64,000 nt of DNA. Source: an uncultured Ectothiorhodospiraceae bacterium (GTDB lineage: Bacteria; Pseudomonadota; Gammaproteobacteria; UBA9214). Below the pieces are notes generated by a model that searched no databases, was not told the origin of the DNA, and saw only the letters and a program-made list of their open reading frames with translations. Shown here in pieces: positions 36,889-45,917 of the stretch. The DNA lies in contig CAMYMI010000014.1 of the NCBI GenBank assembly GCA_947259415.1, forward strand, positions 1-64,000. The letters run 5' to 3'. Both the position numbers and the translations under genes were made by a program. Position 1 is the stretch's first letter, and each line of letters begins with the position of its first letter.

Positions 36889-37500
36889 ATGACGACCGAA
36901 GAAAAAATCAAGGTCTGGGACATCGCGATCCGTACCTTCCACTGGTCGCTGGTGGTGCTGTACGTGGTTTCCTATCTCACCGGCGAGGATGAAAGCGAGC
37001 TTCACAATTATGCCGGTTATGCGGTGCTGGCCTTGATCGCCTTTCGGATCGTCTGGGGGGTGATCGGTACCCGACATGCCCGCTTCACCGATTTCATTTA
37101 CGGACCAAAAAAGACGCTCGAATACGCCCGCTCATTCCTGACCCGCCAACCGGCCCATTACCTGGGCCATAACCCGCTGGGCGGCTATATGGCGGTGGCC
37201 CTGCTGATCACCCTGTTCATCACCTGCTGGAGCGGGGTGGAATACATCGGCTCCAAAGGCCAGGGGCCATTGGCCACAGATACCGGTGTTGTCATCAGTG
37301 TCGCCAGGGCCGACGGTGACGAGCATGAAGAGCACGCGGAAGGGGACGAGTTCTGGGAAGAGATCCACGAGGTGTTCGCGAACCTGACCCTGTTTCTGGT
37401 GATCCTGCACATTGCCGGGGTCATCGCCGCCAGCCTGGTGCACCGGGAGAACCTGGCAAAGGCAATGGTGACCGGCTACAAGAAACAGGGGCCGGGGTGA
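36889..37500 (+). CDS. Cytochrome b561-family membrane protein
   Basis: A 203-residue di-heme cytochrome b of the Ni/Fe-hydrogenase b-type/b561 group. It has four hydrophobic segments with candidate heme histidines in RTFHWSLVV, ELHNYAGYA, EEIHEVFANL and VILHIAGV. The insert EHEEHAEGDEFWEE is very acidic and His-rich, perhaps metal-binding. The start ATG 36889 fits the family N-terminus (KIKVWDIAIRTFHW). It stands alone between repeat-rich spacers; its electron partner is unknown. Confidence 0.9.
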   Translation: MTTEEKIKVWDIAIRTFHWSLVVLYVVSYLTGEDESELHNYAGYAVLALIAFRIVWGVIGTRHARFTDFIYGPKKTLEYARSFLTRQPAHYLGHNPLGGYMAVALLITLFITCWSGVEYIGSKGQGPLATDTGVVISVARADGDEHEEHAEGDEFWEEIHEVFANLTLFLVILHIAGVIAASLVHRENLAKAMVTGYKKQGPG

Positions 37501-37534
37501 GGGTTCATAACATTACCTGACGTCAAGAAACTGC

Positions 37535-37590
37535 GTTTCTTCCCCCTCATCCCAACCTTCTCCCCTTGAAGGGGAGAAGGGGCAATAATA
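37535..37590. repeat. Core fragment of MITE-like family
   Basis: The CCCCTCATCC...CTTCTCCCCTTGAAGGGGAGAAGG palindrome only, no terminal repeats. It may act as a terminator between the converging genes. Confidence 0.55.
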
Positions 37591-37627
37591 CGCACAGGTC
37601 GGGACAAGCGCAGCGCACCCGACCGGT

Positions 37628-38203
37628 TTACTTATTAATCTTGGTGAACTTGGAACCCTCGAGGGTGAGGTTGTACATCAGGCCCTTGTTGCCGAACACG
37701 AAACCGGCAATGGGATCCTTGAAATCGACCGTGTTGATGTCCTCCCCGACACCCCACTTGATCACCGCAACCGATCCGTCCACGCCGGCCTTCCAGCCGT
37801 CACTTAGTCTGAATTTCTCGAGTGCCTTGCTGTCCAGGAATACGAGCACCGCCGACTTGGATTGTGCGCCCAGCTGAAACCCGATCGAGGCCGCGACGGT
37901 GTTATAGTAGTCCACGGTCTTACCGCCGATGCGTAACGCGCCCTCCCCGTATTCCCCGCCGATACCGATGCCGGCCTTGATAACATTGGGGAACACCAGC
38001 ACCCCTTTGGCGTTTTTCAGGAACAGTGAACCCCCGGTGATCTCGTTCCTGAAGCGTTCCATGGTTGCATTCACCCCGATATTGATCTCCTGGGCGGAAG
38101 CGGCAATGACATTACCACTGAAGGAAAACCCCGCGCCGCTCAACAAGAGCCATGGAAGCAGGACCCTTTGTAAAGTCAGTTTACCGTTAAAATACATCGC
38201 CAT
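37628..38203 (-). CDS. YSC84/SYLF-domain lipid-binding exported protein
   Basis: A 191-residue protein with a signal peptide (ends AASA-QE) and the SYLF pattern: LFLKNAKGVLVFPNVIKAGIGIGGEYGEGAL, then TVAASIGFQLGAQSKSAVLVFL. SYLF domains bind phosphoinositides in eukaryotes; the bacterial role is unclear. A second paralogue is at 59435-60001. Confidence 0.88.
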   Translation of the reverse strand: MAMYFNGKLTLQRVLLPWLLLSGAGFSFSGNVIAASAQEINIGVNATMERFRNEITGGSLFLKNAKGVLVFPNVIKAGIGIGGEYGEGALRIGGKTVDYYNTVAASIGFQLGAQSKSAVLVFLDSKALEKFRLSDGWKAGVDGSVAVIKWGVGEDINTVDFKDPIAGFVFGNKGLMYNLTLEGSKFTKINK

Positions 38204-38267
38204 ACTCCTGTGTCATTGCAGTTGGCATTACCAAACAGCTTGTTAATTCGACGCAGCGCACAATCAC

Positions 38268-39674
38268 TCAGCCCGTCTTGGGACAGCCAAACAGTTCGCG
38301 CTCCCGGATCATCCGGCCAACCTCCTCGGGCACCATTGATTCCCAGCTGGTATCGCCGTTGCGAATCAACTCGAGGATATCGCTGGAGACATAGTCGAGG
38401 TAATCCTGGTTGATATTCTTGATCGACCTTATCAGGCCGTTGTCAACAAGATATTGATACAGGTGACGCAGATGCGGCGCGACCTGCAGCGTTTCGGCTG
38501 TTACCAGCTCACCCGTTTCAGGATCCTTGTAGGGACAGACGTAGAAGCGCAGCTTGTCCTTGAACAGCCGGCCAAATGCCTCGAGGATCCCGCCGGCGAG
38601 ATGGGTGTAATAACTCTCGTCGAGAATCTCCTTGAGGGTGGGGATACCCATCGCGACCCCGATCGGCTTGTCAGTGTAGTGGTGCAGATAATCCGCCAGG
38701 CGATAAAACTCGCCATAGTTCGATATCAGCACATTCTTGCCCAGCATGCACAGGATATCGGCACGCTGCAAAAAATCCTCGATCTGGATGTCGCTGCCAT
38801 CAGACAGGTTACGCAGGGTCATTTCACTGACCACCACGCTGCACTCATCACAGACATCAGGTTCCTTCTCAAACTCGGCATGCGCGCTATCCAGCAGATT
38901 CATGGTCAGCTTGGTTGGAGGTCTGAAGCGGCTGCGCTCGATCATGATCGCCTTCTTGTGGAGAATATCGCCCGGTTGCACCACCTTGCCGTCAGCGGTA
39001 AACATCGCGGCATTGCTGGCACCCTGCTCTACCAGCAACAGCGCCATCAGGCGATTGTCGATGTCGGCGAATACCGGTCCGCTGAAATCGAGCAGGTCAA
39101 TTTCCAGATTATCAATGGTCAGGTTGTCCAGCAGGGCCTCGAGCAGTTCACGAGGATCGCGGTAGAGGTGCAAGGCACCGTAGATCAGGTTCACACCAAG
39201 CACCCCGAGCGTTTCCTGATCCTGGGCACTGTCCTGGCCGAGCAGGCGCACATGGAGGACGATCTGCGAGGGGACCTCGCGCGGCTGGGTCTGGAAACGG
39301 ATACCCAGCCAGCCATTCCCCTCTTCGGTATGGGAGTAGCTGTGTACGGTGACTGTGTTGGCAAAAGCAAAGAACGTAGTCCCGCTTCCGCGGGTTTCCT
39401 CAAGGCGTTCAATGATCAGACTGTATTCATGGTCCAGCATCGCCTCCATGCGCTCGCGGCTGACATAACGCTCGCATGGCCCGTAGATGGCGTCGCTGAA
39501 ACACATGTCGTAGGCGGACATTGCCTTGGCGATGGTACCGGCCGCACCACCGACCTTGAAAAACCAGCGCGCCGTTTCCTGGCCCGCGCCGATCTCGGCA
39601 ATGGTGCCGTACTTGGTGTTGTCCAGATTGACCGTCAGGGCCTTCTGGTATGTATCAGCCAGTTTTGTCTCCAT
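38268..39674 (-). CDS. Large conserved protein of unknown function
   Basis: A 468-residue soluble protein without signal peptide or membrane helix. The N-terminus has a striking block, IAEIGAGQETARWFFKVGGAAGTIAKAMSAYDM, which I recall as conserved in a family whose database names (TonB-dependent receptor, nicotinate-nucleotide adenylyltransferase) do not fit the sequence. Later there are LLVEQGASNAAMF, a CDEC motif and LISNYGEFYRLADYL. It looks enzymatic but I cannot assign a reaction. It is adjacent to ptsP on the same strand with 77 bp between. Confidence 0.7.
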   Translation of the reverse strand: METKLADTYQKALTVNLDNTKYGTIAEIGAGQETARWFFKVGGAAGTIAKAMSAYDMCFSDAIYGPCERYVSRERMEAMLDHEYSLIIERLEETRGSGTTFFAFANTVTVHSYSHTEEGNGWLGIRFQTQPREVPSQIVLHVRLLGQDSAQDQETLGVLGVNLIYGALHLYRDPRELLEALLDNLTIDNLEIDLLDFSGPVFADIDNRLMALLLVEQGASNAAMFTADGKVVQPGDILHKKAIMIERSRFRPPTKLTMNLLDSAHAEFEKEPDVCDECSVVVSEMTLRNLSDGSDIQIEDFLQRADILCMLGKNVLISNYGEFYRLADYLHHYTDKPIGVAMGIPTLKEILDESYYTHLAGGILEAFGRLFKDKLRFYVCPYKDPETGELVTAETLQVAPHLRHLYQYLVDNGLIRSIKNINQDYLDYVSSDILELIRNGDTSWESMVPEEVGRMIRERELFGCPKTG

Positions 39675-39751
39675 CGCGATGTCCTGTCGGCACTCTGTGC
39701 CCCGATATCACTAGCGGGGGAATTTCACAAAATATAGCATCTGTGGGCCGG

Positions 39752-42019
39752 TTAATTGCCGGCACGTATCAGCCCGCCCAGGCCGGCCTGATCGAGTACG
39801 CCATTGTAGAGTTCACGGATGGCGCGCGGGTCTTCCATTTCGAGCGCTTGCGCCAGCAGATCGCGCGCCTCGTTTTGCGCGAAGCTGCGGATCACCCACT
39901 TGACCCGTGGCAGGCTGCTTGCAGACATGCTCAGGCTGTCGACACCCAGCCCCAGCAGCGCCAGTACCGCGGCGGGATCTCCCGCCATTTCCCCGCACAC
40001 ACTCACCGGTTTGCCCAGCCGGTGGGCCTCGTCCACGACCTGCTTGATGGCCTGCAGTACCGACGGGTGCAGTGACTGGTAGAGATTCGCAACCCGGGTA
40101 TTGTTACGATCCACGGCAAGCAGATACTGGGTCAGGTCGTTTGTACCGATTGAGAAAAAGTCCACCCGGCCCGCCAACGCCTTGACCTGGTAGACGGCCG
40201 ATGGCACCTCGATCATGATGCCGACGGGCGGGCGGTGCACGTCCTCCCCCTCGTCGACCAACTCGAGCATGGCCTTGGAGATAAAGGTCATGGCCATATC
40301 CAGCTCGCTTACCGTCGAGATCATGGGCAGCATGATAGTCAGATTGTCCAGTCCGACGCTGGCGCGCAGCATGGCGCGCAGCTGGGTAAGAAAGATTTCC
40401 GGGTGGTCCAGCGAGATACGGATTCCACGCCAGCCCAGGAACGGGTTATCTTCCTTGACCGGGAAATACGACAGCATCTTGTCACCCCCGACATCGAGGG
40501 TACGCAGGGTCACCGGGCGCGGAGCGAATGCCTCCAGCGTCTTGCGATACAGGCGCAGCTGCTCGTTCTCTCCCGGGAACTGCTCGCGCATCAGGAACGG
40601 GATTTCGGTACGGTAAAGCCCGACACCGTCACCCTCGCTGTAAACCGGCGATTCGATGTCCGAAAACACCAGTCCGGTATTCAGATAGAGCGGCATCGTT
40701 ACGCCGTCCGGCGTCCGCGATGGCTGCCCGGCGATTTTCTTCAGGCCCTCGGTGAGTGCGGACTCCTCCGCCTGCAGGCGGATGAACTCCTTGCGCACCA
40801 GCATGGACGGGTTGACATACACATCACCCCGGTACCCATCCGCGATCATGGTCTGGCCTTCCAGGCGGTTTACCGCCAGATCCTCGACTCCCATGACCGC
40901 CGACACACCCATGGACTGGGCAAGGATGGCAACGTGTGAGGAACTTGAACCCCTGGCAGAGACAATGCCGACGAGCATTTCTGCCGGGACCTCGGCGAGC
41001 TGGCTGACGCTGATATCCTCGCCAACCAGTACCGTGCGGATATAGGCCGTACGACTGACCGGCTGGTCGGACTGCATATGGGTCAGTATCCGGCGCCCCA
41101 GGTCGCGGATATCGCTGGCTCGCTCGCGCAGGTAGGCATCCTCCATGGCCTCGAAGACCTGCACGTGTTCCGCGATGGTCGCGCGCAGGGCGCCCGGTGC
41201 CCAGTTGCCTGCCTGTATCCGTTCAACGGTCTCGTTTAGGATGCTGTCACTGCCGAGCATCATCACCAGTGCATCGAACAGGGCCAGCTCCTCGGCAGGC
41301 AGGCTGGCGGACATGCGGTTGGCATAGTCGCGCAAATCATCCTGCACGGCGGCAACGGCCTCGTGAAAAGTCTGGATCTCTGTATTGACATCCACCGCCT
41401 GGCGGTCCGGGATAGCATCAAGATTAGCCGGCGGATAGACCACCATGGCTTGACCGATCGCCACACCGGGTGCGCCCGGCAGCCCCTTGAGCGTGACCGA
41501 GACCTCGTCGGTAGCCTCCAGCAAGTGGGTAATCTCGCCGCTGGCCCCGGCATGGGTGATCGCACCGGCCAGTTGGGCCGCCAACGTGACCAGGAAGGCC
41601 TCTTCCTCGTCATCAAACTTGCGTGACTGGCGCTGACGAACCACCAACACCCCGAGCACCTTGCCGTGCTGGATAATGGGTACGCCGAGAAAGCCATGGT
41701 AGGGTTGCTCGCCGGTCTCGACAATAAACCGGTAGTTACGATGGCTGGGTGCGTCATCGAGGTTCACAGGCTCCTCGCGTTCGGCCACCATGCCAATCAG
41801 GCCATCTCCGCGATTGAGACGCACCTTGCCGATGGCATCTTTGCGGAAGCCCTGTGTGGCCATCAGAACATACTGATTGTTCTCAGTGTCTGTCAGGTAG
41901 ACCGAGGCGACATCCACGCCCACGGTCGCCCGCACGCGATCCACAATGATGTCCAGCGCCTGCTGGAGATCACGGGCGGCATTGACCTCCTGGATAATGC
42001 GTCGCAGGATATCGAGCAT
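39752..42019 (-). CDS. ptsP: Phosphoenolpyruvate-protein phosphotransferase PtsP (EI-Ntr)
   Basis: A 755-residue cytoplasmic protein of the nitrogen PTS. An N-terminal GAF domain (about 1-165) is followed by the EI phosphohistidine domain with the active His in SSSSHVAILA (about residue 355), and a PEP-binding TIM barrel with GGDKMLSYFP, EIPFLMREQFP and VSVCGEMAGD. It transfers phosphate from PEP to NPr, linking carbon and nitrogen status. The neighbours rppH and a HAD phosphatase reproduce the order seen in Pseudomonas. Confidence 0.96.
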   Translation of the reverse strand: MLDILRRIIQEVNAARDLQQALDIIVDRVRATVGVDVASVYLTDTENNQYVLMATQGFRKDAIGKVRLNRGDGLIGMVAEREEPVNLDDAPSHRNYRFIVETGEQPYHGFLGVPIIQHGKVLGVLVVRQRQSRKFDDEEEAFLVTLAAQLAGAITHAGASGEITHLLEATDEVSVTLKGLPGAPGVAIGQAMVVYPPANLDAIPDRQAVDVNTEIQTFHEAVAAVQDDLRDYANRMSASLPAEELALFDALVMMLGSDSILNETVERIQAGNWAPGALRATIAEHVQVFEAMEDAYLRERASDIRDLGRRILTHMQSDQPVSRTAYIRTVLVGEDISVSQLAEVPAEMLVGIVSARGSSSSHVAILAQSMGVSAVMGVEDLAVNRLEGQTMIADGYRGDVYVNPSMLVRKEFIRLQAEESALTEGLKKIAGQPSRTPDGVTMPLYLNTGLVFSDIESPVYSEGDGVGLYRTEIPFLMREQFPGENEQLRLYRKTLEAFAPRPVTLRTLDVGGDKMLSYFPVKEDNPFLGWRGIRISLDHPEIFLTQLRAMLRASVGLDNLTIMLPMISTVSELDMAMTFISKAMLELVDEGEDVHRPPVGIMIEVPSAVYQVKALAGRVDFFSIGTNDLTQYLLAVDRNNTRVANLYQSLHPSVLQAIKQVVDEAHRLGKPVSVCGEMAGDPAAVLALLGLGVDSLSMSASSLPRVKWVIRSFAQNEARDLLAQALEMEDPRAIRELYNGVLDQAGLGGLIRAGN

Positions 42020-42119
42020 GTATGCAGTTTCGCCTATAGTTAGGTGGGCCGAGTGCTACACCGCCTTCGCAGTCGTCGAAGGCCTGAAATCCGCTCTGTG
42101 TGCAGTTGAAAACCTGCTG

Positions 42120-42617
42120 CTAACGGGGGGTACCGGGTAACTCCTCGGGAAATAACAGCGGTGCCAGTTCGTTCAGCGCTTTTTTATAGACACTGCGTTT
42201 GAAAGAGACCACCTCATCCAGCGGCGCCCAGTAGTCTACCCAGCGCCAGTAATCGAACTCGGGCTGTTCGGTCCGGTCCAGCTGGACCTCGGTATCGTCA
42301 CACAGCAGGCGTAGCATGAACCAGACCTGCTTCTGGCCGATGCACAATGGGCGACTGCTACGCCGGATGAACTTGCGCGGCAGGCGGTAGCGTAGCCAGC
42401 CGCGGGTCGAGCCCAGCAACTCGACATGTTCGGGACACAAGCCGACCTCCTCGGACAACTCCCGGTACATGGCCTCGGTCGGGGTCTCGTCACTGCGAAT
42501 GCCGCCCTGCGGGAACTGCCAGGCATCCTGACCGACACGGCGTGCCCAGAGCAGCCGACCGTTACAATTGGTCAGAATGATGCCGACATTCGGCCTAAAT
42601 CCATCCGGGTCAATCAC
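42120..42617 (-). CDS. rppH: RNA pyrophosphohydrolase
   Basis: A 165-residue Nudix hydrolase that removes pyrophosphate from mRNA 5' ends and so starts decay. The Nudix box [22 protein letters not shown] is at 38-59. The typical RppH opening [15 protein letters not shown] and the C-terminal [18 protein letters not shown] are present. The start is GTG at 42617. Confidence 0.96.
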   Translation of the reverse strand: MIDPDGFRPNVGIILTNCNGRLLWARRVGQDAWQFPQGGIRSDETPTEAMYRELSEEVGLCPEHVELLGSTRGWLRYRLPRKFIRRSSRPLCIGQKQVWFMLRLLCDDTEVQLDRTEQPEFDYWRWVDYWAPLDEVVSFKRSVYKKALNELAPLLFPEELPGTPR

Positions 42618-42898
42618 TTACAAAACCTTCAACGCTTATCCTGATTTGCGATCATTCTCCCATAGGCGGACTGGTGGGGCAAATGAGCCGGACCTTTTGG
42701 TGCGGTGGCCGTTTTACCTTTACTGCCCCAGCCTCTATGCTTGGCGGCGTTTTTTTCATCCGGGAACGGTTAGCCCGTATCTCTCACTGGCAGCAGTAGA
42801 TTCACATAAGACACTGAGGTGATGAACGGAGTGCAGATCAGGAATAAAACAGTGTGCCATCGGCCATTGCCTATCCCGTTGAGAAATGCGGGCTAACT

Positions 42899-43555
42899 GT
42901 GAGCATCGCACTCTTTGACCTCGACAACACCCTGATCGGCGGCGATAGCGATTACCTGTGGGGCTGCTTTCTGGCCGAGCACGGCATCGTGGACGGGGAC
43001 TTCTACGAGCGGGAGAACCGGCGCTTCTATGACCAGTACAAGGCGGGTGAACTGGACATCCATGAGTTCCTTCGCTTCCAGCTCAGTCTGCTCGCCGAGC
43101 ATGACATGGACACGCTCAACCAGTGGCGTGAGGAATACGTCGAGGAAAAGATCAGACCGATCCTGCTGCCAAAGGCACAGGTGCTGATCGATTCACACAA
43201 GGACCGGGGTGACACGCTGGTCATCATCACGGCCACTAACAGCTTCATCACCGCACCGATCGCCCAACTCTACGGAGTCGAACACCTGCTGGCCACCGAA
43301 CCCGAGATCAGCGAGGGCCGCTATACAGGCAGCGTCACCGATGTGCCCTGCTTTCAGGAAGGCAAGGTGGAAAAGCTCGCCGGCTGGCTCGAGAAACAGG
43401 GCGAGACCCTGGATATCAGCTGGTTTTACAGTGATTCCCATAACGACCTGCCATTGCTGAACAAGGTCTCCCACCCGATTGCCGTCGACCCGGATGAGAT
43501 TCTCCGCCAGCATGCCGTTGATCATGGCTGGCCGGTGATGAGCCTGCGGGACTAA
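42899..43555 (+). CDS. HAD-superfamily IB phosphatase
   Basis: A 218-residue hydrolase. Motif I is FDLDNTLIGGDSDYLW, motif II is IITATN, and motif III/IV is YSDSHNDLPLL. It belongs to the SerB/PGP-C-like IB group. The start GTG 42899 puts motif I near the N-terminus as in relatives; upstream codons are not conserved in character. It is divergent from rppH. Confidence 0.9.
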   Translation: MSIALFDLDNTLIGGDSDYLWGCFLAEHGIVDGDFYERENRRFYDQYKAGELDIHEFLRFQLSLLAEHDMDTLNQWREEYVEEKIRPILLPKAQVLIDSHKDRGDTLVIITATNSFITAPIAQLYGVEHLLATEPEISEGRYTGSVTDVPCFQEGKVEKLAGWLEKQGETLDISWFYSDSHNDLPLLNKVSHPIAVDPDEILRQHAVDHGWPVMSLRD

Positions 43556-43569
43556 AAAGGGGACATTCT

Positions 43570-43752
43570 CATTGCTACCCCACTTAATCCCTTCTCCTTT
43601 ATGCCCGTCTTTTGGGTGAACCGGGAGGTATCGAAAAAGTCCCCTCTCCCTCCGGGAGAGGGCCAGGGTGAGGGGTGTGAAAGGTAGTTTCTTAACGGCA
43701 TGATTTATCAACCCTCTCCCTGGCCCTCTCCCACTCATGGTAGAGGGGATTC
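43570..43752. repeat. MITE-like element, truncated copy
   Basis: Left end CATTGCTACCCCACTTAAT matches the family. The nested CCCGTCTTTTGGGTGAACCGG segment and GGGAGAGGG palindromes follow. The right terminal repeat is missing. It lies just before btuC. Confidence 0.65.
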
Positions 43753-43778
43753 ATTTCTTAATGGCATAGACAACATTC

Positions 43779-44789
43779 ATGTTTTCCTCGAAGCCCGGTC
43801 CGATGCGTCCGCTGCTGCTGTTTAGCGGTCTGCTGGCACTGGCGCTGGCCGGGTTTGCCTGGAGCCTTGCGAGCGGCAGTCTCGAGATCGGCTGGCGCGA
43901 ACTGGTCACGGCACTGTTCGATGCTGAGTCGGGCCTCCATGCCCGGGTCATTCTCGAACTGCGCTGGCCACGTGCCGCCGCGGCCTTTGTAACCGGCGCC
44001 CTGCTTGCGCTGGCCGGCGCCCTGATGCAGGTGCTGTTACGCAACCCTCTGGCCGACCCCTATGTCCTGGGCATCTCCGGCGGCGCGGCCACCGGGGCCC
44101 TGCTGACCCTGTTATTCGGGATCGGCGGTCTCTGGCTGCACGGAGCCGCCTTCAGCGGGGCCCTGTTGTCGATGCTGATCGTGTTCGGACTGGCACACGG
44201 CCGCGGCAGCTGGACCATCAACCGCCTGTTGCTGACCGGTATCGTCATCGCCGCGGGCTGGGGCGCTGTCATCGGCTTTCTGCTGGCACTCAGCCCCGAG
44301 CAGAACCTGCGCGGCATGCTGTTCTGGCTGATGGGCGACCTGGCCTACGCCGGCACGCCGCTGACGGGCCTGGTCGTCCTGCTTGCCGGCCTGCTGATTG
44401 CACTTGCCATGGGCCGGTCGCTTAACATCCTCGCGCATGGCGAGCTGGCCGCGGCAACACTCGGCGTGCCGGTCGCGACCCTGCGCCGTCTCATCTATGT
44501 GCTGGCATCCCTGTTGACCGCGGCTGCGGTTACCATGGCTGGCAGCATCGGATTTGTCGGCCTGGTGGTCCCGCACATGCTGCGCCTGCAGGGGGTGCGC
44601 GACCACCGTCTGTTGCTGCCGGCGGCGGCCCTGCTGGGCGGCAGCCTGCTGCTGATCGCCGACACCCTGGCGCGCACCCTGCTGGCACCGCGCCAGTTGC
44701 CGGTGGGCATCCTGACGGCCCTGGTAGGGGTGCCGGTGTTTCTCCTGCTGTTGTATCGCAGTCGCGAACTGCACGGCCGCGAGGGCTGA
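43779..44789 (+). CDS. btuC: FecCD/BtuC-type ABC transporter permease
   Basis: A 336-residue inner-membrane permease with about ten helices. Family marks are ELRWPRAAAAFVTGALLALAGALMQ, RNPLADPYVLGISGG and GFVGLVVPHMLRL. It is paired with the ATPase gene 6 bp downstream and placed next to a cobalamin riboswitch and btuB, so B12 or cobinamide is the likely cargo; siderophore uptake is the alternative. An internal ATG at 43803 could also be the start. No periplasmic binding protein (BtuF) lies nearby. Confidence 0.88.
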   Translation: MFSSKPGPMRPLLLFSGLLALALAGFAWSLASGSLEIGWRELVTALFDAESGLHARVILELRWPRAAAAFVTGALLALAGALMQVLLRNPLADPYVLGISGGAATGALLTLLFGIGGLWLHGAAFSGALLSMLIVFGLAHGRGSWTINRLLLTGIVIAAGWGAVIGFLLALSPEQNLRGMLFWLMGDLAYAGTPLTGLVVLLAGLLIALAMGRSLNILAHGELAAATLGVPVATLRRLIYVLASLLTAAAVTMAGSIGFVGLVVPHMLRLQGVRDHRLLLPAAALLGGSLLLIADTLARTLLAPRQLPVGILTALVGVPVFLLLLYRSRELHGREG

Positions 44790-44795
44790 ACGGCC

Positions 44796-45563
44796 ATGGC
44801 ACGGCTGGAAACATCACAACTCGACATCCACATTGGCGCCGCCAGGGTCTGCCGCCAGCTGACCCTGCAGATCAATGCCGGTGAACGCTGGGCCATCCTC
44901 GGTCGTAACGGTGCCGGCAAGACCACCCTGCTGCACACGCTGGCCGGCCTGCATCGTCCCGACAACGGTGTCGTGAAACTGGATGGAGAGGCACTGGATA
45001 CCCTGTCCCGGCGCCGCATCGCCCGGCAGGTCGGCGTACTGTTGCAGGATCACCTGGATGCCTTCCCTGCCAGCGTCATGGAGACGGTGCTGATCGGGCG
45101 TCACCCCTATCTGGGGGCACTGCAATGGGAAGGCCCGGATGACTATGCGATTGCCCGCGCCGCACTGCACGCCGTCGGACTGGACGGACTGGAAAACCGC
45201 AACGTGGCCACGCTCTCCGGTGGTGAACGCCGCCGCCTGGGCATCGCCACCCTGCTGACCCAGGACTCGGCCGTGTTGATGCTCGATGAACCCACCAACC
45301 ACCTGGACGTCCATCAGCAGATCCGCATCCTCGACCTGCTCAAGACCCGGTCGCGGGCGGAACAGAAGACGCTGTTGCTGGTGATGCATGACCTCAACCT
45401 GGCCCTGCGCTATTGTGATCGATTCCTGTTGCTGTTCGGTGCCGGCGAGACCGCCCAGGGCAATGCGGACGAGGTGCTGACCCGACCGATACTGGAACGC
45501 CTGTACGGACACCCGATGCACGCCCTGCACGGACCACGGGGTCCGGTCTGGCTGCCGGAATAA
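44796..45563 (+). CDS. btuD: BtuD-type ABC transporter ATPase
   Basis: A 255-residue ATPase. Walker A is GRNGAGKT (36-43), the signature LSGGERRRL is at about 144, Walker B is AVLMLDEPTNHLD, and the switch His lies in VMHDLNLAL. It energises the permease encoded directly upstream. The gene ends before the B12 riboswitch, so it is not itself downstream of that element. Confidence 0.9.
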   Translation: MARLETSQLDIHIGAARVCRQLTLQINAGERWAILGRNGAGKTTLLHTLAGLHRPDNGVVKLDGEALDTLSRRRIARQVGVLLQDHLDAFPASVMETVLIGRHPYLGALQWEGPDDYAIARAALHAVGLDGLENRNVATLSGGERRRLGIATLLTQDSAVLMLDEPTNHLDVHQQIRILDLLKTRSRAEQKTLLLVMHDLNLALRYCDRFLLLFGAGETAQGNADEVLTRPILERLYGHPMHALHGPRGPVWLPE

Positions 45564-45621
45564 CCGCACGTATACACTTCCTGCCTTGACACCCCTGCCA
45601 GCGGGTCTTAAAGTCGTCCAC

Positions 45622-45810
45622 GCTTACAGGTGTCCCGCGGACAATCGTCCCAGGGATGAAACGGGAAGCCGGTGCGTCAGTCCATGACAATTCCGGCGCT
45701 GCCCCCGCAACGGTAGGCGAGACAAGGTGGACCCTAATGCCACTGCGCAGGGCGCGGGAAGGCGGTCCACCGGGATGATTCCTCTCGCAAGCCCGGAGAC
45801 CGGCCTGGAG
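45622..45810 (+). promoter_or_regulatory. Cobalamin (AdoCbl) riboswitch
   Basis: All conserved blocks are visible in order: ACAGGTG-CCCGCGG, GGGAAGCCGGTGCG, the B12 box CGCTGCCCCCGCAACGGTA, CCACTG, GGGAAGGCGG and AAGCCCGGAGACCGGCC. It lies about 110 bp upstream of btuB and should repress the btuB-tonB-pduO unit when cobalamin is plentiful. Confidence 0.93.
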
Positions 45811-45917
45811 TCTGACTTGAACGTATCGCGGCGGGCGATGCAGACGGGATGCAATCCGCCTCTCTGTCATTCCCCCCCGGCACCTTAACAGCACGGGTGT
45901 GTGCACTGGAGGGATTG

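Noticed and set aside
38454-39737. 427-codon open frame opposite the large conserved protein
   Set aside because: Lacks a ribosome site and family sequence; the minus-strand reading has strongly conserved-looking blocks.
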